Source of the DNA: a virus
IMG/VR virus record: IMGVR_UViG_3300025133_000411
Coordinates: 1 to 31,659 of that record
Length of the DNA stretch: 31,659 bases
Reading direction: 5' to 3' (one strand)
Positions 25,253 through 31,659 of the stretch are shown here, piece after piece. The position numbers were made by a program, and so were the translations under genes. Position 1 is the first letter of the stretch. Each line of letters opens with the position of its first letter. The notes beneath the pieces were generated by a model. The model did no database searches and was not told the origin of the DNA. It saw only the letters and a program-made list of their open reading frames with translations.

Positions 25253-27403
25253 TTGAAAATTCATGAATATAATGAAATGATGGCGTATCTGACGCGCCCG
25301 CGTCAGAGATACGAAAACGGTGGACCTGTTATCCCTGAAGCCAAACCTTCCCCAGAAGAAATTAAAAAAATTCAATGGAACAATAAATTAAAGCTTTTAA
25401 AAAAAGCAAGAGATGGAATGGGTCGAAGAGATTGGCTTAATTTAGTAAGTGAACATTTAGATGATGGTGTTGAAGAAGACATTATTACACGAGAAGAATT
25501 TAATGCAGCTATTTCTCCTTTGTTCGGTCAAGCAGGGGAAGGACAAACAAGAGCTTTAGAGCAAGACGACTCAATCCCTGTAAAAGATTTATTAGAAATA
25601 CAAGGAGAGACGAGAGAAGATTATCCGCCTTATCTTTTAGCTGAAGGAGGTCGTGCAGGTTTTAGTGGGGGCTCTCTGGAAGAAGAATATTATGGACCAC
25701 AAAAATTAGATTGGAAAGCAAACTATCCTGATTTAACTTGGGAAGAATATTTAAGATTTAAAAGCTCTGGTTCTTTTGCTGAGGGTGGAAGAATAGTACC
25801 TCAGTTAGTTAAGCCCACTATTGATGGATCGAGACCGGGCTATGCTGGAAGACCAAAAGGGTTTGATATAGAAGCTGTTGAGACAGTGGTTAACAACGCT
25901 AATAAAAGCCTTAAATATATGAGTTTAGATGATGTAGCTAAACAGATTGATGGGGTAAAGAATGGAGTCCATCTACAAGGAATTATTAAAAAAAATAATA
26001 TTAGTAAATTAGATTCTTTTGGCACAAAAGTTGAAAAAGCTTGGATAGAGTTATTCCAAGATTCAAGTAGAAATGCGGATGAAGTATTAAAACCTCTTTA
26101 TAAAATAGCTGAAATGATTGGTAGTAAGAGTAGTAAAACACCAGGTCGTGTTAGAGTAGATAATATAAGTCTTGCATTAAAAAATTCTAAAAACTTAGAT
26201 TACGCAAATGAGGTAAAACCTTTAATCAATAAATTAAGTAGTGCTAATTTTATTAGAAAAATAGGAGGTAAAGATTGGAGAATTTCTGATGTGGAGTCTA
26301 GCATTTACACTAAAAGTATGTTGAGAGCTCCTAAAACTGATGCAGAGCATTTAATGAATTACGTTGTTCGGCACCAAGATCAAGCTGGTGGAGATGCTAT
26401 CTTTAATATTTTTGATGAAAAATCAGGTAAAAGAATCACAAACATGGCAGATGTTGATTCTTACCACGATATTATTTTTAAAGATTCTACCGGTAAAACG
26501 TATGACATGGATTATTTGCTTCGAAACAGTAAAACTGATCCAATGTTTAAAGAATATTATGATCTTCAAGATCAATTAAAAGTAATGAGAGATAAATCAT
26601 ATTGGCCAGATGGCTCTAAAATTATTGATCCTAAAACTGGTAAACATGTTACCTTTGGAAATTATTCTGCATCTATGTATAAGCATGGGTATGGTTACAC
26701 TAAAGCTTATAACAGATTTCCTTATGAAACAGATCATTTAGATCTTAAAAAACATCCTTTTAAAAATTTAACAATACTTCCTCAAAGAATTAATATTGCA
26801 TTAGGAGCTGCTGATAGACTTAACAGACCCGATGTAAAATATAAAATAGGAGGAGAACATTTTCGTAATTTAAATGTTGACGACCTTATGATGCAAGAAA
26901 AAGATTTAGGAACAAAAATTTTAATATTTGATAAACAAGGAGATCATATAGGTAAAAAATTAAACACTCCTTATAGAGCTGCTAAAATTAAAGTTGATAA
27001 ACCAGTACAAGGTGACTTTAAAACTCAGGCAACTAGTCTTTTAAAAAAAGCTAAACCGGTGATCAAAGGAGCTGTAAAAGGAGCATTAAAACAAATTCCC
27101 GTGGCAGGAACTGTATGGGGAGTGAGTGATGCTGCGGAGGCTGCAGAGAGGGGTTTAACTAAACCTGATGAATCATTTGTTGCTTACCATGGAGGACCTG
27201 ATCTTGCACAGTGGTGGTCGGATTATAAAGCTAAACAAAAAGATAAAGCACCTACTTGGGCTAGTTCTTCCTTAATTAATCCCTTTAAAAACTCTCCACC
27301 AGATGAGGGTGAAGAAGTAATAAGTGAGGAAGTAGAAAAAACAGAAGCTAAACCTTTATTCGGAAAATATGCAAACCAAATCAAAGACATCAAAATACCC
27401 TAA
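25253..27403 (+). CDS. Large accessory protein with EGGR repeats and HNH-like segment, TTG start
   Basis: This 716-residue protein lies between terminase genes and the portal. TTG 25253 follows AGGAG at good distance. The N-terminal 200 residues carry several Gly-rich motifs (YENGGPV, LAEGGRAGF, FAEGGRIV, RPGYAGRP) typical of virion-associated marine phage proteins. The middle is helical. Around residues 490-525, ETDHLDLKKHPFKNLTILPQ resembles an HNH-like or related nuclease loop. Around 605-630 a Gly/Ala-rich, partly hydrophobic segment (KGAVKGALKQIPVAGTVWG) could enter membranes. It may be an ejected internal protein with nuclease or peptidase activity; this is inference. Confidence 0.75.
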   Translation: MKIHEYNEMMAYLTRPRQRYENGGPVIPEAKPSPEEIKKIQWNNKLKLLKKARDGMGRRDWLNLVSEHLDDGVEEDIITREEFNAAISPLFGQAGEGQTRALEQDDSIPVKDLLEIQGETREDYPPYLLAEGGRAGFSGGSLEEEYYGPQKLDWKANYPDLTWEEYLRFKSSGSFAEGGRIVPQLVKPTIDGSRPGYAGRPKGFDIEAVETVVNNANKSLKYMSLDDVAKQIDGVKNGVHLQGIIKKNNISKLDSFGTKVEKAWIELFQDSSRNADEVLKPLYKIAEMIGSKSSKTPGRVRVDNISLALKNSKNLDYANEVKPLINKLSSANFIRKIGGKDWRISDVESSIYTKSMLRAPKTDAEHLMNYVVRHQDQAGGDAIFNIFDEKSGKRITNMADVDSYHDIIFKDSTGKTYDMDYLLRNSKTDPMFKEYYDLQDQLKVMRDKSYWPDGSKIIDPKTGKHVTFGNYSASMYKHGYGYTKAYNRFPYETDHLDLKKHPFKNLTILPQRINIALGAADRLNRPDVKYKIGGEHFRNLNVDDLMMQEKDLGTKILIFDKQGDHIGKKLNTPYRAAKIKVDKPVQGDFKTQATSLLKKAKPVIKGAVKGALKQIPVAGTVWGVSDAAEAAERGLTKPDESFVAYHGGPDLAQWWSDYKAKQKDKAPTWASSSLINPFKNSPPDEGEEVISEEVEKTEAKPLFGKYANQIKDIKIP
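25285..25312 (+). repeat. Strong hairpin in the start region of the 716-residue gene
   Basis: CTGACGCG (25289-25296) pairs exactly with CGCGTCAG (25299-25306) around CC, and the flanks continue pairing apart from a two-base bulge, from 25285 to 25312. It lies about ten codons after the TTG start and might slow translation or be an RNA processing site. Confidence 0.55.
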
Positions 27404-27492
27404 GACCTGGCTCCTGGCGCCTGAATCAGGACCCACGCCTCAGGGGTTGAATATTAATTATAATACTGTTAAAACAACGCAGGAGAAAAGTA

Positions 27493-29997
27493 ATGGTAGA
27501 CAAAATAGACAAGGCCTTGACACAAGGTCCAAGAGGGTCCGTAACTATACCGGGTGACGAACAGATTCAAGAAACTGTTGAAGAAGTTTCAGTAGAAGAG
27601 CAACAGGCACCAGGGCCCATAGAAACAACAGAAAATGAAGATGGATCAGTTGAAATTAATTTTGATCCCAATGCAGTTTCCCCAGAAGGTGGCGATGAAC
27701 ACTACGCTAACTTAGCAGAATTTTTACCAGACAATGTGTTATCAGAAATGGGATCAGACCTTTCTCAAAAATACATGGACTACCAAATGGGTAGAAAAGA
27801 TTGGGAGAAAACTTATACAACAGGTTTAGATTTATTAGGTTTCAAATACGATATGAGAACGGAACCATTCCAAGGAGCGAGTGGTGCAACTCACCCAGTA
27901 CTTGCTGAAGCTGTAACTCAGTTTCAAGCTTTAGCTTATAAAGAATTATTGCCAGCAGATGGCCCAGTTAGAACAGCTGTGATTGGTGCTCCAACACCAG
28001 AAAAACAACAGCAGTCTCAACGTGTAAAAGATTATATGAATTACGAGCTCATGGAGAAAATGAAAGATTATGAGCCAGACTTTGATCAAATGCTATTTTA
28101 TTTACCACTAGCGGGATCAGCTTTTAAAAAAGTTTATTATGATGAACTTGAACAAGCGCCCTCATCAAAGTTTGTACCTGCAGATGATTTGATTGTACCG
28201 TACACTGCTACCTCATTAGAAGATGCGGAAGCAATCATCCATCGGGTAAAAGTATCTAAAAACGAATTAAGAAAACAACAAGTTGCTGGCTTTTATAGAG
28301 ATATAGAATTAGGCACACCTAGAAATGTTGAAAACGATGTAGAGAAAAAAGAAAGAGAATTAGAAGGACAAAGAAAAACTCAAGATGATGATGTTTATAC
28401 TTTGTTAGAGTGTCATATTAATTTAGACCTAGAAGGTTTTGAAGATCAAGATCAATCAGGTGAACCTTCTGGAATTAAAATTCCTTACATTGTGACAATT
28501 GAAGAAGCGTCAAGAAATGTTTTATCAATTAAAAGAAACTATGAAATTGGTGATCCACAGAAAAAGAAAATAGATTACTTTGTACACTTTAAATTTTTAC
28601 CGGGTTTAGGTTTTTATGGTTTTGGTTTAATTCACATGATTGGTGGATTGTCTAGAACTGCAACAGCTGCATTAAGACAATTATTAGATGCTGGAACTTT
28701 ATCAAACTTACCAGCTGGTTTTAAAATGCGTGGGATTAGAATTAGAGACGACGCACAATCTATTCAACCTGGAGAGTTTAGAGACGTAGATGCTCCTGGT
28801 GGAAACTTAAAAGATTCATTTATGATGTTGCCATTTAAAGAACCATCGGCAACGTTATTAAACTTAATGGGTATTGTTGTTCAAGCTGGCCAGAGATTTG
28901 CATCGATTGCCGATTTACAAGTTGGTGATGGCAATCAACAAGCCGCTGTTGGTACAACAGTTGCATTACTAGAACGTGGATCAAGAACAATGTCCGCTGT
29001 TCATAAAAGAATTTACTCTTCATTAAAGCAAGAATTCAAACTTCTTGCGAGAGTATTCAAGTTATATTTACCTCCGGAATATCCGTACGACATAGTTGGG
29101 GGTCAAAGGATGATTAAACAAGCAGACTTTGATGATCGGGTAGATATATTGCCAGTTGCTGACCCTAACATCTTTTCTCAAACTCAGCGTATTTCCCTCG
29201 CGCAAACAGAGTTGCAGCTGGCAACTTCTAATCCGCAAATGCATAACTTGTATCAAGCGTATAGAAATATGTACGAAGCGTTAGGCGTAAAAGATATTGA
29301 TACGTTATTAGTTAAACCACAACAACCACAACCTTTGGATCCAAGTTTAGAAAACATCATGGCTCTTTCAGGAAAACCTTTTCAAGCTTTCCCTGGTCAA
29401 GATCATAGAGCTCATATAACTTCACACTTAAATTTCATGGCAACTAACATTGCTAGAAATAATCCGATGGTTATGGCAGCGATGGAGAAAAATGTTTTTG
29501 AACATATTAGTTTAATGTCTCAAGAACAGATAGAATTAGAGTTTCCACAAGAATTAGCGCAGATTGCACAGATGAGTCAGATGGCTCAACAGAATCCACA
29601 GCTTCAACAACAGGTAATGCAGATGTCTCAGAAGATAGAAGCAAGAAAAGCTGTGTTGATTGCAGAAATGATGGAGGAATTTTTAAAAGAAGAGAAATCA
29701 ATTACCTCTCAATTTGATAATGATCCAATTGCGAAGCTAAGAGCGAGAGAGTTAGACCTTAGAGCGATGGATAATGAGCGTAAAAAAGTCGAAGGACAGG
29801 AAAAAATAAATTTAGATCGTATGAAAGCGGTAATGAACCGTCAAGAACACGAAGACAAGCTTCAACAAAACGATAAATTAGCTAATTTAAGAGCTGATAC
29901 ATCAATTGAGAAGACAATACTAGGGAAGACTATGCCAAATGTTGACAAAATGATACCAAGTGTTGAAATTGAGAAATACAAAGGAGAAAACAGATGA
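27493..29997 (+). CDS. Portal protein (P22-like head-tail connector)
   Basis: This 834-residue protein has the P22 portal pattern. A disordered acidic N-terminus (1-70) is followed by the clip/stem region with QMGRKDWEKTY, the wing with EPFQGASGATHPVLAEA, PGLGFYGFGLIHMIG, LSRTATAALRQLLDAG, and the crown and tail barrel with long helices. The C-terminal 150 residues are Gln/Met-rich coiled coil (MAQQNPQLQQQ..., KAVMNRQEHEDK). Twelve copies form the DNA gate of the capsid. CAGGAG is the ribosome site. An 89-base gap with a TATAAT (27459-27464) but no clear -35 precedes it. Confidence 0.92.
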   Translation: MVDKIDKALTQGPRGSVTIPGDEQIQETVEEVSVEEQQAPGPIETTENEDGSVEINFDPNAVSPEGGDEHYANLAEFLPDNVLSEMGSDLSQKYMDYQMGRKDWEKTYTTGLDLLGFKYDMRTEPFQGASGATHPVLAEAVTQFQALAYKELLPADGPVRTAVIGAPTPEKQQQSQRVKDYMNYELMEKMKDYEPDFDQMLFYLPLAGSAFKKVYYDELEQAPSSKFVPADDLIVPYTATSLEDAEAIIHRVKVSKNELRKQQVAGFYRDIELGTPRNVENDVEKKERELEGQRKTQDDDVYTLLECHINLDLEGFEDQDQSGEPSGIKIPYIVTIEEASRNVLSIKRNYEIGDPQKKKIDYFVHFKFLPGLGFYGFGLIHMIGGLSRTATAALRQLLDAGTLSNLPAGFKMRGIRIRDDAQSIQPGEFRDVDAPGGNLKDSFMMLPFKEPSATLLNLMGIVVQAGQRFASIADLQVGDGNQQAAVGTTVALLERGSRTMSAVHKRIYSSLKQEFKLLARVFKLYLPPEYPYDIVGGQRMIKQADFDDRVDILPVADPNIFSQTQRISLAQTELQLATSNPQMHNLYQAYRNMYEALGVKDIDTLLVKPQQPQPLDPSLENIMALSGKPFQAFPGQDHRAHITSHLNFMATNIARNNPMVMAAMEKNVFEHISLMSQEQIELEFPQELAQIAQMSQMAQQNPQLQQQVMQMSQKIEARKAVLIAEMMEEFLKEEKSITSQFDNDPIAKLRARELDLRAMDNERKKVEGQEKINLDRMKAVMNRQEHEDKLQQNDKLANLRADTSIEKTILGKTMPNVDKMIPSVEIEKYKGENR

Positions 29998-30170
29998 CAT
30001 TAAACATCAAAAAAGCGATAAAAAAACCTGGAGCATTAAGAAAATCTCTAGGGGTCAAAAAAGGTAAAACAATACCCGCTTCAAAGTTAAAAGCAGCTGC
30101 TAAAAAACCAGGAAAGCTTGGACAAAGAGCAAGATTTGCTATAACATTGAAAAAGTTACGAAAAAAATAA
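29994..30170 (+). CDS. Very basic small protein (58 residues)
   Basis: Starts in ATGA overlap with the portal gene. The sequence is repetitive in Lys, Gly, Ala and Leu: KKPGALRKSLGVKKGK, then LKAAAKKPGKLGQRARF. It resembles a small histone-like or structural basic protein common directly after portal genes in marine phages as I recall. It may bind packaged DNA or decorate the capsid; no proof in the sequence. Good AAGGAG before ATG. Confidence 0.75.
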   Translation: MTLNIKKAIKKPGALRKSLGVKKGKTIPASKLKAAAKKPGKLGQRARFAITLKKLRKK

Positions 30171-30179
30171 GGAGAAACA

Positions 30180-30371
30180 ATGGCTAAAAAAGAAGAATCT
30201 TTTAAACAGTCTGATCTTAACATTCCTTCTCAAAATGTAGAGTGGGATCCGAGATCTGAAACTAACGCTGATGGAATACAAAGAAACGTAATTCCAACTG
30301 GTGATAAAGTTGAGGTAAAAGGAACTAAAAGAATGTTAAAATCTAAAAATAAAACTGCTACTTGGTACTAG
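30180..30371 (+). CDS. Small structural-module hypothetical protein
   Basis: Sixty-three residues with a Lys/Glu/Ser-rich N-terminus, the segment EWDPRSETNADGIQRNVIPTG, and a C-terminal VKGTKRMLKSKNKTATWY. The ending KSKNKTATWY is familiar from marine phage small proteins. Strong AAGGAG lies 7 bases upstream. It ends one base before the next ATG. Possibly an adaptor or capsid-associated peptide; function unknown. Confidence 0.72.
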   Translation: MAKKEESFKQSDLNIPSQNVEWDPRSETNADGIQRNVIPTGDKVEVKGTKRMLKSKNKTATWY

Positions 30372-30372
30372 T

Positions 30373-30765
30373 ATGGCATTCCCAATTTTAGGAGCCCTTA
30401 AACTAGCATTAAACGCTGGTTCGCACATTTATAAAAAACGTCAAGAGACAAAAATGGCTATGGCGGATGCTCAACACATGGCAGCCACTAAGATGGCCCG
30501 AGGCGAGAGCGAATACCAGGGCAAACTTTTAGAAGCCCGACAAAACGACTACAAGGACGAGGTCGTTTTATTGATTCTCACGTTGCCCATTTTGGTGCTC
30601 GCATATGGGGTCTGGTCGGACGATCCGCTGGCTATGGAGAAGATAAAAATCTTCTTCGAGCATTTCCAGGCACTGCCGAGCTGGTTTACAAATTTATGGA
30701 TTCTTGTCTGCGCGAGTATTTTTGGTATAAAGGGCACACAAATCTTTAGGAACGGTAAAAAATAA
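30373..30765 (+). CDS. Holin-like membrane protein (GTA holin 3TM-like)
   Basis: This 130-residue protein has an N-terminal amphipathic helix (FPILGALKLALNAGSHI), a charged helical region with ARQNDYKDEVVLLILTLPILVLAYGVW (first TM, about 64-82) and a second TM near WFTNLWILVCASIFGI (about 102-120). It resembles marine-phage proteins in the 3TM holin group. It would release the M15A endolysin encoded at 10191. The codon use is visibly GC-richer around 30480-30700 than in neighbours. It lies in the late arm, away from the endolysin. Confidence 0.78.
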   Translation: MAFPILGALKLALNAGSHIYKKRQETKMAMADAQHMAATKMARGESEYQGKLLEARQNDYKDEVVLLILTLPILVLAYGVWSDDPLAMEKIKIFFEHFQALPSWFTNLWILVCASIFGIKGTQIFRNGKK

Positions 30766-30816
30766 GCTAGACAACTATAATTAAAAACAATATAAATAGA
30801 ACAAGGAGAAAAACTT

Positions 30817-31044
30817 ATGAGACAAAATGGTGTTAGATCAAATGTTAGATTCCCATACAAAAAAGGTGGATCTGCCAAAAAGAAAAAACAAGGTTACGCA
30901 GCTAGAGAAGATGAGTCTTTAGGAATGAGACGTGGAAAAGAATCTGGTAAGAAACAATCTATGAAAGCGCGTAGAGACGAATCTTACGGAGCTTGGGGAA
31001 AAAGAAAACCTAAGTTCGGTCGTAAAAACAAAGTTAATAAATAG
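30817..31044 (+). CDS. Small basic protein of the structural arm
   Basis: Seventy-five residues, very Lys/Arg/Gly-rich and low in hydrophobics, with two similar words (YAAREDESLGMRRGKE and MKARRDESYGAWGKRK), i.e. an internal repeat with a R-x-DES core. ACAAGGAG precedes the ATG. Likely flexible and nucleic-acid or capsid binding. No recognised family. Confidence 0.72.
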   Translation: MRQNGVRSNVRFPYKKGGSAKKKKQGYAAREDESLGMRRGKESGKKQSMKARRDESYGAWGKRKPKFGRKNKVNK

Positions 31045-31052
31045 GAGATAAT

Positions 31053-31415
31053 ATGTCTTTTAAAAATACACAACAAAAAGGAAATATTGTTAAGGGAAAA
31101 CTTAAATCCCAAAAAGAACTTAAGGATATTACTGATAGCGACGAATACAAAGCAGCTGGCTACCACGAAAAAACTGAAATGTTAAATCGTGCGACTCATA
31201 GAAGAGGTGGAAAAGCTAAGAAGAGAAGAAACACTAGAAGAGAAAACAGATTAGAAGAACTTGGAAGAGTAGATGCTGAGAGAGCTTACTCAAGAAAAGG
31301 TAAAAGAAATTTAAGAGACGAGAAGAAAAGAATCGTTAGAGAATTAAAATCTTCTGGTGGAGGCGTTAAATCAAGAGGCGCAGCTAAAAGAGGTTTTGGT
31401 CAGGAGATCAGATAA
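31053..31415 (+). CDS. Basic helical protein of the structural arm
   Basis: This 120-residue protein has a helical region (LKSQKELKDITDSDEYKAAGYHEKTEMLNRA) followed by a very basic stretch (RRGGKAKKRRNTRRENRLEEL) and a Gly/Lys tail. It overlaps the next gene by one base and follows a TAGGAG site. It may be a scaffolding or internal DNA-binding protein; nothing more can be said. Confidence 0.72.
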   Translation: MSFKNTQQKGNIVKGKLKSQKELKDITDSDEYKAAGYHEKTEMLNRATHRRGGKAKKRRNTRRENRLEELGRVDAERAYSRKGKRNLRDEKKRIVRELKSSGGGVKSRGAAKRGFGQEIR

Positions 31416-31636
31416 TGAATAGAAGAGGAATCAATACTTCTATCTTAATTAAAAACGGACCTACAAGCGCAGGTAATGGAAGAGGAATAACTCCTCCAAC
31501 ACCAGCGAGTTCAGGTTTATCTCCAACTGGTTCTGCTCATGCAGTTCCAATCAATGTAACTAAGGGTAGAAAGTCTACTAACTTTGATGGTTCAACTAAG
31601 AATATCACTTTAGTTGGTGCACGATCTAAAGTTTAA
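31415..31636 (+). CDS. Small Gly/Ser/Pro-rich protein
   Basis: Seventy-three residues with PTSAGNGRGITPPTPASSGLSPTG and a basic end, without Cys or a membrane segment. Its composition is that of a flexible linker or a capsid decoration. Starts on the last base of the previous gene and overlaps the next ATG by one base, so the four small genes from 30817 are one operon. Confidence 0.7.
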   Translation: MNRRGINTSILIKNGPTSAGNGRGITPPTPASSGLSPTGSAHAVPINVTKGRKSTNFDGSTKNITLVGARSKV

Positions 31637-31659
31637 TGGCTAGAAAAAATATCCAAAAA
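31636..31659 (+). CDS. Start of next gene, truncated by the window
   Basis: Only MARKNIQK is visible, starting on the last base of the preceding stop (TAATG). It continues the structural operon, but nothing can be said of its function. Confidence 0.5.

Noticed and set aside
27404-27492. Promoter for the portal gene
   Set aside because: TATAAT at 27459-27464 is good, but no -35 lies at 16-18 bp and there is no extended TG; too weak to list.
1-31659. Prophage or plasmid signs: integrase, ParA/ParB, replication initiator
   Set aside because: None found by reading all large frames. The parS-like site and PolA Leu444 are only hints, and genes outside the window cannot be judged.

Overview
This window reads as most of the genome of a tailed double-stranded DNA phage with low GC, most likely a marine short-tailed phage (podophage) of an alphaproteobacterium such as SAR11 or SAR116. 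The evidence is a P22-like portal, an unlinked TerS and TerL, a family A DNA polymerase, an M15 endolysin, and many small proteins resembling those that recur in uncultured marine phages. The host is an inference. Both window ends cut through genes. I see no integrase, phage RNA polymerase, tRNA or CRISPR array.

Layout. 1-16.3 kb is a nearly continuous plus-strand replication and metabolism block of translationally coupled genes: an AEP-type primase, a glycosyltransferase-like protein, a UvrD-like helicase, DUF3310, DNA polymerase A, membrane/coiled-coil proteins, an M15A endolysin, small zinc-finger proteins, three consecutive 2OG-Fe(II) oxygenase-like proteins (a fourth lies upstream of polA), a ribbon-helix-helix regulator, GIY-YIG and LAGLIDADG endonucleases, a methyltransferase and a RecB-like exonuclease. 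One secreted-type gene at 12.9-13.1 kb faces the other way. 16.5-20.3 kb is a mixed-strand switch region with TerS, a VRR-NUC-like nuclease and a GP88-like protein. It also holds heptamer (NNGCTTG) arrays, a near-perfect ParB-binding (parS) sequence, 15-bp palindromes and overlapping divergent promoters. 20.3-22.9 kb is a run of small plus-strand genes, several behind their own consensus sigma-70 promoter whose -10 sits inside a palindrome. 23.1-31.7 kb is the packaging and structural arm: TerL, two accessory proteins, the portal, small basic proteins and a holin-like membrane protein.

How it may work together. The host polymerase probably reads the phage. Many promoters carry the nonamer TATAGGATA/TATCCTATA across the -10, and the RHH gene at 13182 has the same element in its leader, so it is a candidate regulator. 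Several genes begin within a few bases of the predicted transcription start (leaderless or nearly so). Two related promoter units lead into G-rich, apparently non-coding sequence and may make small RNAs. The replisome would be primase plus PolA with the UvrD-like helicase. The exonuclease and nucleases would serve recombination or host DNA breakdown. The four oxygenases, the glycosyltransferase and the methyltransferase suggest modification chemistry of unknown target.
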